From positions 1 to 64,000 of the forward strand of contig NZ_KB908102.1 in the NCBI RefSeq assembly GCF_000382345.1: a stretch of 64,000 nt of DNA, in the 5' to 3' direction. The notes below the pieces were generated by a model. It searched no databases, had not been told where the DNA came from, and saw only the letters and a program-made list of their open reading frames with translations. The position numbers and the translations under genes are program-made. Origin of the DNA: Massilia niastensis DSM 21313. GTDB taxonomy: Bacteria > Pseudomonadota > Gammaproteobacteria > Burkholderiales > Burkholderiaceae_D. Below are positions 8,382 to 17,114 of this stretch, piece by piece. Positions within the stretch are counted from its first letter, which is position 1, and each line of letters begins with the position of its first letter.

Positions 8382-8900
8382 TCACGCCATGTCGATTTGC
8401 TGGCGCATCCGGCGGCGCCAGCGCAGCAGGCCGGCCGAATACCATGCGAAATAGCCGGCCGTCAGCCCCACGCACAGCATGGTCAGCGGGCTGTCGGTCA
8501 GCCGCTCCGCCGGCACGCCGCTGCCCTTGCGTGCGTAGATATCGACCCCGATGTACAGGATGCGCGCCACCAGCACCATCGCCATCACGAGCCCCAGGCG
8601 CGCGTTCGGCGTGAAGTAGTAGCCCTCGGACGTATCCTCGAAGCGGGTCAGCTTCAGGCCCCAGACGCCATAGCCGATGCCGCCCGCCGCGCCCACCAGC
8701 AGCGCGCCCAGGTTGTAGGGGGTGTCCAGCAGCTGGGCCGCCGGCACCAGGATCATGGCGCCGAAGGCCAGCACCCCGGTGTAGTGGCGCGACACGATCG
8801 AGCGCTGGCGCGCCATGCGGCTCTTGATGCGGCTGTAGACCCGCCAGACGAGCAGCGGGGTCAGGACGAGCAGGGCCAGGGTCGTGATCGTGATTTCCAT
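8382..8900 (-). CDS. CcdC-like (DUF1453) integral membrane protein
   Basis: 172 residues with about five hydrophobic segments, starting METITTLALLVL-like at position 8900 (MEITITTLALLVLTPLLVW). The middle (LTRFEDTSEGYYFTPNARLGL) and the R-rich C-terminus resemble the CcdC/DUF1453 family of small membrane proteins, first linked to cytochrome c maturation in Bacillus. The role here is unknown. An upstream in-frame extension is low-complexity and rejected. Confidence 0.68.
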   Translation of the reverse strand: MEITITTLALLVLTPLLVWRVYSRIKSRMARQRSIVSRHYTGVLAFGAMILVPAAQLLDTPYNLGALLVGAAGGIGYGVWGLKLTRFEDTSEGYYFTPNARLGLVMAMVLVARILYIGVDIYARKGSGVPAERLTDSPLTMLCVGLTAGYFAWYSAGLLRWRRRMRQQIDMA

Positions 8901-9037
8901 GTGCGATGAAACAGCTGTGCGTTGATCGAAACCCGGCATTGTAAACGACGCGCCGCGCACGCGGCCGGGAGCGCGCGTCGGCTTCGTCCGCGTCATGGTA
9001 AGGTGTCCATTCCGCTTAGCGTCAGGAGATCCAGGCC

Positions 9038-9208
9038 ATGTTTGCTGACCAGTACGCGCCCGCAGCGCCCGTCGAGGCGCACCGTGCACCCGATCCGGTG
9101 CCGATCGAAGAACCGGCGCCGCAACCCTACGACGTTCCCCATCCGCACCACCAGCCCGGCCACGTGCCCCAGAGCGAAGAGCCGGTGCCGGACCCGAAGC
9201 CGAGCTAA
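9038..9208 (+). CDS. Small proline-rich acidic protein (56 aa)
   Basis: ATG 9038 has an AGGAGA ribosome site about 9 bp upstream. The product runs MFADQYAPAAPVEAHRAPDP and ends DPKPS; it is about one third proline with Glu/His clusters (PHPHHQPGH). It has no signal peptide or membrane segment and is likely disordered. It fills the otherwise empty gap between the CcdC-like gene and tamB and points away from the first. No function can be assigned. Confidence 0.55.
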   Translation: MFADQYAPAAPVEAHRAPDPVPIEEPAPQPYDVPHPHHQPGHVPQSEEPVPDPKPS

Positions 9209-9260
9209 GTACTCGAACTGAAATAAATGCGAGTGATGGCAGCCAACAACACACATTTAT

Positions 9261-12200
9261 TTAGTCAAAGGCCCAGGAATACAGCACGTCCAGGGCGCTG
9301 TTGGTGCCGGTCTGGAACTGGAGCGTGATGCGCGGATTGAGCTTGTAGCGCAGGCGCACCAGGCTCGTGGCCGTGGACGCCCCCTGTTCGAAGCTCAGGT
9401 AGGCGCGCGACGAGATGCGCTTGCCTACCGTTACTACCGTGCTCTCCAGGCCCGTCGCCGTGCCGTTCGCCTGCTTCAGCCCCAGCTCGTCGACGCCGAG
9501 CGAGCTGGCCAGCTTGGCCTGGAAGCCGCCGCTGCCGCCCTTGCCGCCGAGCAGGGCGGCCGCCGCCGCGGCCAGCACGTCCTTCTCGTTGCCGCTGGTG
9601 CCTTCCATGCCATGGCCGAGCACCAGCCAGGACAGCTTCTCGCTGTCCGGCACGTTCGGCGTCGAGACCAGCCGCGCCTCCGGCGACTGCGCCGTGCCGC
9701 GCACCTGCACCCCGGCTTCCACATTGGTTTCCGACAGCTGCTCGCCTTCCGGGCGCTTGCGCACCGCCAGCACGTCCAGCGCGGGGTTGTCGTAGGCGCC
9801 GCTGAAGGTCATCACCGCGCGTTCGATCGCCAGCTTCTGGCCGTAGGCGGCATAGGTGCCCTCCAGCGCGCGGATGGTGCCGTTCACGCGCGGCGCACCG
9901 GAACCAAGCATGCGCACCCGCGCGTTGCCGCTCAGGGTGGCGTCGATGCCCAGGCCGCGCAGGCGGAACTGGTCGCCCAGGTCGGCCCTGAGGTCGACCG
10001 TCAGCGGCATCTCTTTCTCCTGGTTCGACGGCTTCGGCCTGGCGCCTTCGCGGCCCAGCACGATCACGTCGTCCGAGATGGTCGGGCGGCCCTGCGGCGC
10101 CAGTTCGATCAGCGCGCGATCGGCGCGGAAGCGGCCTTCGAGCGCGAACTGGCTGGCGTCGCGCACCAGCGAGGCCTGGCCGCTGAGCACCACCGTGCGA
10201 TCGGGGCGCGACAGCGCTTCCAGCTTGTCCGCCGTCAGGCGCAGGTTGGCGGCCGCCAGCCCGCCCGAGAAGCGCAGGCTGCCTTCGGCCGAGGCGCTGC
10301 CCTGGCGGCCCTGGAAGAACAGGCGCTGGAGGTTCAGCTGGTCGCCCGCGAGCTGGGCGCGCAGTTCGCCGTTCTGCAGGCGCACACCCTGTTCGGCCCA
10401 GCGCACCGCGAGCCGGTCGCCGCTGACCGTGCCGTTCAGGCTCGGGGTGCCGATGGTGCCGCCGCCCGTCAGCGCCAGGCGCAGCGCGCCGTCCAGTTCC
10501 AGTCCCGGCTGGCCGGACAGCCCGGCGAGCCAGGCGATCGACGGCATGTCGGCGTTCGCGGACAGGCGCAGCGGGCTGTCCTTCTCGAGGCGGCCGCCCA
10601 GCATCTGGGCATTGGCCTCGACCTGGGCGCGGCCGGTGCGGACGCCGTCGAGGTCGAGGTTCACGCGCAGCGCGCTGCCGACCACCTCGGCCCGGCCTTC
10701 CAGCTGGCGCAGGCCCAGCGGGACCGGCGTATCGCCGCCCACGATGGCGTCGCCGCGCTCGCGGAACACGCGCACATTGCCGTCCAGCGCGGGCGCCGCG
10801 CCGTTGCTGGTGGGGGCGCGCAGGTCGAGCGCCCACTGGGCGCCCAGGGTCAGGTCGCCGCGCGCGTTCTGGCGTATCGCCGGCGAGAATTGCGCCAGGT
10901 AGGTCAGCGGCACGTTGTCGGCGTGCCCGCGGCTGGCCCAGCGCGGCCCGTTCTTGGTCAGGGTGTCGACCGTGATGCTGCCCGAGGGTAGCCTGACCAC
11001 GGCGCCGTTGAAGGCGATGCGCTCCGGCCGCGCCAGGCCGGCCACGCCGGAACCGGGCGCGCCGCTGACGGTCAGCGGCACCGGCGCCTGCAGGTTGAAG
11101 GCGTAGCGGCCGCGGTTCTGCAGCGCCGCCAGGGTGCCTTTCCAGGTGTCGCCGGACCAGCCGCCGCGCACTTCGGTATTCGCGTCGAAGGCCTCGCCCA
11201 GCGCCGACAGGCGCAGGGTATGCGCGCCGCGCGTGCCTTCGGATTGCAGCCGCAGCGACGTGACGCGGGTCTCGCCGCTGGCGTAGTCCTGGACCTGCAC
11301 GTCGCTCACCAGGGCATCGCTGGCCCCGCGGCCGGCGCCCAGGCTGGCGCTGGCGCGCAGCGCGCGGATCGAGTGGGTGCCGAGCAGCTTCAGGTTCTGG
11401 CCTTCGAGGGCGGCCGTGAGGGAAGGCGTATCCGTAGTCCCCGACAGGGTACCGGAGCCGCGCAGCACGCCGCCGTAATCGGGGCCGAGCGCCGCCAGCT
11501 GGGGCGCGTCGATGCGCCAGGTGAGCTGGTCGCTCCTCAGGCCGAAGCCGCCGCGCGCCGCCACCACGTTCGGGCCGACATGCAGGTCGACGTCGGCATT
11601 CGAGATGTGGCGCCGGTCGGCGTTGAGTTTCGCATGGCCCCAGAATGGAGAATTCGACAGGGTCGAGTCTGCCACCCGCAGGTCGAGCGCCCCGCGCCAG
11701 TCCTTCGAGGCGCGTCCGCTGGCGTCGAAGCTCGCATTGATGTTGCCGGCCAGGGGCGAGCCGAAAGCGGCCGGATTGAAGCGCTGCGTCGCGCCGCGCG
11801 CCTTGACCTCGAGCGCGCGCGCACCGTCGGCGCCGGCCAGCCAGGCTTCGCCGCTGGCGCGCAGCTTGCCGCTGCCATTCTTGCGCTGGGCCGCAACCCA
11901 GCCCAGGTTGTCGGCGTCGACCTCGAAGCTGGTGCGCGGCGCGGCCATGGTGCCGGTGGCGACGCCGCTGGCCGTGACCGCGCCATACAGGTCGCTGCGC
12001 ACGGCGGCCAGCTGGCGGCCGTCGATCTTCCATTGCAGGCGGTCGCCGGCGCCGCCGAAGGCGCCGTCCAGGGCCACCGTGTTCCGGCCCAGCGCCAGGT
12101 CGGCATCGATGCCGCTGATGCGCTTGGCGTCGGCGCGCAGCTTGCCCTGGCCCGTGAGCGGCTGGCCCAGCAGGCGGCTGCGGCGCACCGCGAAATCGGC

Positions 12201-13703
12201 GTCCACGCGCCAGGCCGGCGCCAGGATGCCGGCGGCGTTGACGCTGGCGTTGATGTCGGCCTCGGGGAAGTCGCCGAACGAGGCCGGATTGAAGCGGCTG
12301 GCGCTGGCCGCGCCCTTGAAGGCTTTATCGCCGGCCAGGTTCATGCTGCCGCTGGCCGTGACACTGCTGCTGCCGGCCGACAGGCGCGCCTCGCGCAAGC
12401 TGAGCTGGTTGTTTTCGAGCGTGGCCAGCGCCGCCAGCCGCATGCCGCTATCGAGCAGGCGCGCTTCCAGGGTCTGGCGCGTGGCCTCGTTGGTCAGCTG
12501 GATGTCGCCCTTGATGGCGGTGGCCTTCATGGTCGACTGGATGTGCTTGAGGTCGAAGCGGTCGGTATGCAGGGTGAAGCGCGCGGTGCCGAGGCCCTTG
12601 TCGTCCTTGCCGCGCTCCACGCCGCCCGTGCCGGTGAAGCGGCCGGCGGCGCCGAAGTCGACCAGCACGTCGGACACCTGCAGCGCCGCCAGGTTGCCGC
12701 CCAGCTGGCCTTGCATCGCGCGCAGCGGCAGGCGCTGCTGGTCGAGGGTGCCGACCGGCCCGTCGTTGGTGAGGTTCACGCTGCCGCTGATGTTGCGCTT
12801 CGCGTCGAGCCGGCCCGCGATCGCGAGGGTCAGGTCGGCGGTCGGCAGCGCGGGATTGAAGAAGCCCGGATCGATGTTGCGGCCGTTGATGCGCAGGGAA
12901 CGCAGCGGAATCTCGGCATACGGCGAGATCTCGAAGTGGCCCTCGCCGGCCGCGCGTCCGGCATGGCCGCTGGCGTCGACCAGGGTGGTTTCGAGGTCGC
13001 CGCCGACCTTCAGCCGGAGCTGGGCGGCGCGCGCGCCGGCGCTGGCCTGCGACTGGGTCAGGCTGGCGCCGCCATCGAGCTTGAACGGCCGCTGGGTGCC
13101 GACCGTGGCATTGGCCGCCACCAGGCCCCAGGGCGTGGTGGCGGAGGCGTCGCGCAGCACCCAGCTCTGCTTGTCGCCCTTGACGCGCAGGCGGATGTTG
13201 TCGATGCGCGTTTCGGCGCCCTTGTTCACGAAGGTCGCCTGGGCCAGGCGGGCGTCGTTGACCGAGACCGGGAAGGGCGGCGCCAGGGTGGCCGGCATCG
13301 GCGTGCGTTCCTCGCTCTCCTTCAGGGTTTCCATGCGCAGGCTGGCGGCATGCAGGCGGTCGACCAGGATGCCGCTCGACAGGATCTGGGCCGGCGACCA
13401 TTGCAGGTCGATCTTGTTGGCGATGACGAGCTGCTCGTCGGTGCGCCACACGAGGCGCTCGATGTGCATGGCGCCGTACAGCGAGCCGGACACGCCGCTG
13501 AGGGTCAGCTTGCCGTCGGTGGCGGCGGCGACCCGCTGGGCGATCATCTGCAGGGTGGTCTCGCGCCCGAGGTACCAGAGCGTGCCGCCGACCAGCACGC
13601 CGGTCACGGCCACGCCGATCGCGACGCGGCGCGGCCAGCGGCGCGGCTTGGGTGCGGGCGCCTGGGCGGGCGTGGAATCGTTGGGGGTGTCGTTGGCAGC
13701 CAT
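9261..13703 (-). CDS. tamB: Translocation and assembly module subunit TamB
   Basis: 1,480 residues. One N-terminal membrane helix (about 27-47) after a Pro/Lys-rich cytoplasmic tail, then a very long run of beta-strand repeats, and a C-terminal TamB/DUF490 domain (about the last 330 residues) ending in an aromatic, outer-membrane-type tail (VLYSWAFD). TamB spans the periplasm and works with TamA in outer-membrane protein insertion; related bridge proteins also move phospholipid. The start codon overlaps the tamA stop (TGATG at 13705-13701), a clear sign of coupled translation. The length is slightly above the E. coli protein (1,259), as is usual in betaproteobacteria. Confidence 0.93.
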   Translation of the reverse strand: MAANDTPNDSTPAQAPAPKPRRWPRRVAIGVAVTGVLVGGTLWYLGRETTLQMIAQRVAAATDGKLTLSGVSGSLYGAMHIERLVWRTDEQLVIANKIDLQWSPAQILSSGILVDRLHAASLRMETLKESEERTPMPATLAPPFPVSVNDARLAQATFVNKGAETRIDNIRLRVKGDKQSWVLRDASATTPWGLVAANATVGTQRPFKLDGGASLTQSQASAGARAAQLRLKVGGDLETTLVDASGHAGRAAGEGHFEISPYAEIPLRSLRINGRNIDPGFFNPALPTADLTLAIAGRLDAKRNISGSVNLTNDGPVGTLDQQRLPLRAMQGQLGGNLAALQVSDVLVDFGAAGRFTGTGGVERGKDDKGLGTARFTLHTDRFDLKHIQSTMKATAIKGDIQLTNEATRQTLEARLLDSGMRLAALATLENNQLSLREARLSAGSSSVTASGSMNLAGDKAFKGAASASRFNPASFGDFPEADINASVNAAGILAPAWRVDADFAVRRSRLLGQPLTGQGKLRADAKRISGIDADLALGRNTVALDGAFGGAGDRLQWKIDGRQLAAVRSDLYGAVTASGVATGTMAAPRTSFEVDADNLGWVAAQRKNGSGKLRASGEAWLAGADGARALEVKARGATQRFNPAAFGSPLAGNINASFDASGRASKDWRGALDLRVADSTLSNSPFWGHAKLNADRRHISNADVDLHVGPNVVAARGGFGLRSDQLTWRIDAPQLAALGPDYGGVLRGSGTLSGTTDTPSLTAALEGQNLKLLGTHSIRALRASASLGAGRGASDALVSDVQVQDYASGETRVTSLRLQSEGTRGAHTLRLSALGEAFDANTEVRGGWSGDTWKGTLAALQNRGRYAFNLQAPVPLTVSGAPGSGVAGLARPERIAFNGAVVRLPSGSITVDTLTKNGPRWASRGHADNVPLTYLAQFSPAIRQNARGDLTLGAQWALDLRAPTSNGAAPALDGNVRVFRERGDAIVGGDTPVPLGLRQLEGRAEVVGSALRVNLDLDGVRTGRAQVEANAQMLGGRLEKDSPLRLSANADMPSIAWLAGLSGQPGLELDGALRLALTGGGTIGTPSLNGTVSGDRLAVRWAEQGVRLQNGELRAQLAGDQLNLQRLFFQGRQGSASAEGSLRFSGGLAAANLRLTADKLEALSRPDRTVVLSGQASLVRDASQFALEGRFRADRALIELAPQGRPTISDDVIVLGREGARPKPSNQEKEMPLTVDLRADLGDQFRLRGLGIDATLSGNARVRMLGSGAPRVNGTIRALEGTYAAYGQKLAIERAVMTFSGAYDNPALDVLAVRKRPEGEQLSETNVEAGVQVRGTAQSPEARLVSTPNVPDSEKLSWLVLGHGMEGTSGNEKDVLAAAAAALLGGKGGSGGFQAKLASSLGVDELGLKQANGTATGLESTVVTVGKRISSRAYLSFEQGASTATSLVRLRYKLNPRITLQFQTGTNSALDVLYSWAFD

Positions 13704-15565
13704 CAGAACGTGAACCCGAGTGAGAAGTGCAGGCGCGCCTTGCGCAGCGCGTGGCCATAGGCGAGATCGACATTGATCGGGCCGACCGGGCTGCGCCAGC
13801 GCGCGCCGACGCCGTAGCCCGACTTGGGATTCAGGTTGCCGACCTTGTCGGCCGCATTGCCGACGTCGTAGAACACGGCCACGCCCCAGGGCGGCCGGAA
13901 CCAGTACTGGTACTCGGCGCTGGCGGTGGCCAGGTAGCGCCCGCCCACGATGGCGCCGTTTTCCTGCACCCCCAGCTCCTGGTAGCCGTAGCCGCGCACC
14001 GACTGGTCGCCGCCGGCGCGGAACAGGAAGGTGCTGGGCACGCCCAGCTTTTCCCTGGAAGCGACCGCGCCCAGCTCGGCGCGCAGCACCAGGGTGCCGC
14101 TGTCGCCCACCGGCTTGTAGGCCAGGCCGCGCAGGTACAGGCGCAGGAATTTTTCGTCGGTCAGGATCGGCAGCAGGGCGCCGCCCAGCTGGCCGCTCAG
14201 CACATAGCCGTTGGTCGGCTGGATCAGGCTGTCGAGGCGGCGCTTGGTGATGCTGTAGGTGAGCGGCAGGCTGCGGCTGCGGGTGGGCTCACGGCCTTCC
14301 ACCTCGCGCTTTTCGGTCAGGAACTCGAACGTCAGGCTGCGCTCCAGCAGCGGCGTACCCCAGGCGCGCCGCGCCGCCACGCGGGCGACGGTAGTGATCT
14401 CGCCGCGCAGGTCTTCGCGCTCGACGCCGGCGCCGATGCTGTCGTTGTAGCCCTTGGGCGTGGTCGGCCAGTAAAAGTCGACCTGGGCGGTCTGGCGCTT
14501 CTGTTCGTAGATCAGGTCGCTCTTCATGCGCTTGCCCAGCACGTTCAGGTCGTCGTAGCTGAGCTGGGCGCGGGCGCCGGTGTCGGTCGAGAAGCCGACG
14601 CCGACCTCCACGTTCTTGCGCTTGTTCTCGGTCACGCGCACCAGCACCGGCAGCACCGTGGGGCCGGTCGGGTCCTGGGCGGTGGACGGACCGGCGTCGT
14701 CGTCGGCGTCCTTCAGGTCCTCGAGTTCGGCGGCGAGCACGGCGCGCATGTCGGCCGACACTTCGACGCTGCTGAAGTAGCCGGTGTCCTGCAGGCGCGA
14801 CTGCAGGGCCTGGAGCGCGGCCTCGCTGTATTCGTCGCCCGGGTTGATCTTGTTCAGGTTGGTGATCACGGTGCGCGGATAGCGCTTCAGGCCGCGGATG
14901 CGCAGTTCGCCGAAGCGCATCTCGGGGCCGCTGTCGATCACCACGTGCAGCAGGGCGCGCCGCTCCTCGGGATCGACGGTGGCGGAGGTCTCGACCAGCT
15001 GGGCGCGCGGGAAACGCGTCTGCACCACTTCGCGCAGCAGACCGCGCTTGGCCGCTTCCCAGTCGCCCTGGCGGAAGCGCGCGCCGACCGGCAGGGTCCA
15101 GCGGGTGCGCAGCGCGTTGGCGTCGAAGGGCGCGCCGCCCTTGTCGAAAGGCGCGAAGCCGCGCAGCACCAGGTCGACATCGCCCACCAGCACCGGCTGG
15201 CCCGGATCGACGATCACGCGCGCCACCGGACGGCTGCCGCTGGTGTCGAGCCCGGCCGAGACGCGCGGCGAGTAATAGCCTTCGGTCGCGACCAGGGTCT
15301 TGACCTGCTCGGGCGCTTCCTTGACCAGACGTTGCAGTTGTTCCATGTCTACGCGGGAGTTGCCGCGCCAGCGGATCAGGTCGAGGTTATCTTCCAGCAG
15401 CTCCTCGAGCTGGCGCGGCGCATCGATGCGCACCTGGTAATCGACCCCCTGCGCGAACACCGCCGTGGCGAACAACAGGGCGCCGATGCCCATGAGTAAA
15501 CGGGGCAGGGGACGCAGGCGTTGACGCGGGCCGGTGGTTGCAGTGATCGATATCGAAGGAAACAT
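13703..15565 (-). CDS. tamA: Omp85-family outer-membrane protein TamA
   Basis: 620 residues. Signal peptide (about 1-38, cleavage near VFAQ), POTRA-like repeats (about 40-310), a short acidic insert (LEDLKDADDDAGP), then a 16-strand-type beta-barrel with the Omp85 motif RGYGYQELG and a final LHFSLGFTF strand ending in Phe. TamA forms the outer-membrane part of the translocation and assembly module with TamB, encoded directly downstream. The GGAG ribosome site supports ATG 15565. Confidence 0.93.
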   Translation of the reverse strand: MFPSISITATTGPRQRLRPLPRLLMGIGALLFATAVFAQGVDYQVRIDAPRQLEELLEDNLDLIRWRGNSRVDMEQLQRLVKEAPEQVKTLVATEGYYSPRVSAGLDTSGSRPVARVIVDPGQPVLVGDVDLVLRGFAPFDKGGAPFDANALRTRWTLPVGARFRQGDWEAAKRGLLREVVQTRFPRAQLVETSATVDPEERRALLHVVIDSGPEMRFGELRIRGLKRYPRTVITNLNKINPGDEYSEAALQALQSRLQDTGYFSSVEVSADMRAVLAAELEDLKDADDDAGPSTAQDPTGPTVLPVLVRVTENKRKNVEVGVGFSTDTGARAQLSYDDLNVLGKRMKSDLIYEQKRQTAQVDFYWPTTPKGYNDSIGAGVEREDLRGEITTVARVAARRAWGTPLLERSLTFEFLTEKREVEGREPTRSRSLPLTYSITKRRLDSLIQPTNGYVLSGQLGGALLPILTDEKFLRLYLRGLAYKPVGDSGTLVLRAELGAVASREKLGVPSTFLFRAGGDQSVRGYGYQELGVQENGAIVGGRYLATASAEYQYWFRPPWGVAVFYDVGNAADKVGNLNPKSGYGVGARWRSPVGPINVDLAYGHALRKARLHFSLGFTF

Positions 15566-15704
15566 GGCGCTCCAGTGACGGTTCTTGTGGCATCTTAACG
15601 GATTGGCAAAAAATACGGCGGACGCTTAGCAGTAAGCGTGCCTACCCGGGGCCGGCGATTTGTGACAGAATTTGCGGTTTCCTCCGTAGCATTCCTTCCC
15701 GACC

Positions 15705-16421
15705 ATGACCACCCCATCCCAAGACACCGCGCTCGTGCTGTTCAGCGGCGGCCAAGACTCCACCACCTGCCTCGCCTGGGCCCTGCGGCGCTATGCGCGC
15801 GTGGAGACGATCGGCTTCGACTACGGCCAGCGCCATGCGATCGAACTGGCGGTGCGCCCCACCGTGCTGGCCAGGCTGCGCGCCCTGGACCCGGGCTGGG
15901 ATGCGCGCCTGGGCGAGGACCACATGATCGACCTGTCCCTGATCTCGAAGATCTCGGACACGGCCCTGACCAGCAACGTCGCGATCGCGATGCAGGAGAA
16001 CGGCTTGCCGAACACCTTCGTCCCGGGGCGCAACCTGCTGTTCATGACGGTGGCCGCCACCGTCGCCTACCGCCGCGGCCTGAACGTGCTGGTCGGCGGC
16101 ATGTGCGAGACCGATTTCTCCGGCTACCCGGACTGCCGCGACGACACCATGAAGGCGCTGCAGGTGGCGCTGAACCTGGGCATGGCGACCCGCCTGAAGG
16201 TCGAGACGCCCCTGATGTGGATCGACAAGGCCCAGACCTGGGAACTGGCGCAGCAGGAGGGGGGCGAGGCGCTGGTCGACCTGATCCGCTTCGACACCCA
16301 TACCTGCTACCTCGGCGAGCGCGGCGCGGCGCACGACTGGGGCCACGGCTGCGGCGCCTGCCCGGCGTGCGAATTGCGCGCGCGCGGCTACGCCCGGTAC
16401 AAGGCGCGCAAGGCAGCCTGA
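15705..16421 (+). CDS. queC: 7-cyano-7-deazaguanine (preQ0) synthase QueC
   Basis: 238 residues. The N-type PP-loop motif [10 protein letters not shown] lies at residues 13-22, FDYGQRH follows, and a C-terminal zinc site holds four cysteines (HTCYLGERG ... CGACPAC). QueC converts 7-carboxy-7-deazaguanine to preQ0 with ATP and ammonia, on the path to queuosine in tRNA. Length is normal. No other queuosine gene is next to it, and no preQ1 riboswitch was recognised in the 100 bp upstream. The following phosphoesterase starts 12 bp after the stop. Confidence 0.95.
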   Translation: MTTPSQDTALVLFSGGQDSTTCLAWALRRYARVETIGFDYGQRHAIELAVRPTVLARLRALDPGWDARLGEDHMIDLSLISKISDTALTSNVAIAMQENGLPNTFVPGRNLLFMTVAATVAYRRGLNVLVGGMCETDFSGYPDCRDDTMKALQVALNLGMATRLKVETPLMWIDKAQTWELAQQEGGEALVDLIRFDTHTCYLGERGAAHDWGHGCGACPACELRARGYARYKARKAA

Positions 16422-16433
16422 TTCGGCGGCGCC

Positions 16434-17114
16434 ATGCGCCTCGCGATCCTGAGCGACCTGCACGCCAACCGCGAAGCGCTGGCGGCCTGCCTCGCGCACG
16501 CCGCGCGCCAGCGCGCCGACCAGTATGCCTTCCTCGGCGACCTGGTGGGCTATGGCGCCGACCCGGCCTGGGTGGTGGACACGGTGATGGACTACGTGGA
16601 CCGCGGCGCGATCGCCGTGCAGGGCAACCATGACTATGCCACGACCCATGAGGCGCCGGCCGGCATGCCTGCGGAGATGCAGGAGGCGCTCGCCTGGACC
16701 CGCGGCCGGCTGCGGCCCGGGCATCTCGCGTTCCTGGCCGGCCTGCCGCTGGCCCAGCAGCATGGCCACGCGCTGTTCGTGCACGCGAGCGCCGAGGATC
16801 CGGGCAAATGGATCTACGTGACCGGCGCCGCCCAGGCCGAGCGCAGCTTGCGCGCGACGCGCTGCCGGCTGGTGTTCTCGGGCCACGTGCATGTTCCGGC
16901 ACTGTACCGGCGCGACGACGATGGCCGCATGGGCCACCAGGCGCCTGTGGACGGAAGCTGCATCGTGCTCGCACCGCGGCGCCAGTACCTGGCGATTGCC
17001 GGCTCGGTGGGGCAGCCGCGCGACGGCGGCAACGGCGCCTGCTACGCCATCTACGACGCCGTCACGGGTGAACTATGCTTTTTCCGGGTGCCCTACGGCC
17101 ATGGCGCGGTCTAG
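16434..17114 (+). CDS. Calcineurin-like metallophosphoesterase
   Basis: 226 residues with the full metal-site motif set in order: SDLHAN (7-12), GDLVGYG, GNHDYA and FSGHVHVP. This is the compact YfcE/MJ0936-like phosphodiesterase group. The substrate is unknown. It probably shares a transcript with queC. Its TAG stop overlaps the stop of the convergent GGDEF/EAL gene within one CTAG. Confidence 0.88.
   Translation: MRLAILSDLHANREALAACLAHAARQRADQYAFLGDLVGYGADPAWVVDTVMDYVDRGAIAVQGNHDYATTHEAPAGMPAEMQEALAWTRGRLRPGHLAFLAGLPLAQQHGHALFVHASAEDPGKWIYVTGAAQAERSLRATRCRLVFSGHVHVPALYRRDDDGRMGHQAPVDGSCIVLAPRRQYLAIAGSVGQPRDGGNGACYAIYDAVTGELCFFRVPYGHGAV

Noticed and set aside
11220..13760. 846-residue plus-strand frame opposite tamB
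   Set aside because: Shadow of tamB; no family motif, composition typical of antisense frames.
15590..15704. Possible preQ1 riboswitch before queC
   Set aside because: No recognisable preQ1 aptamer core or pseudoknot pattern could be seen.
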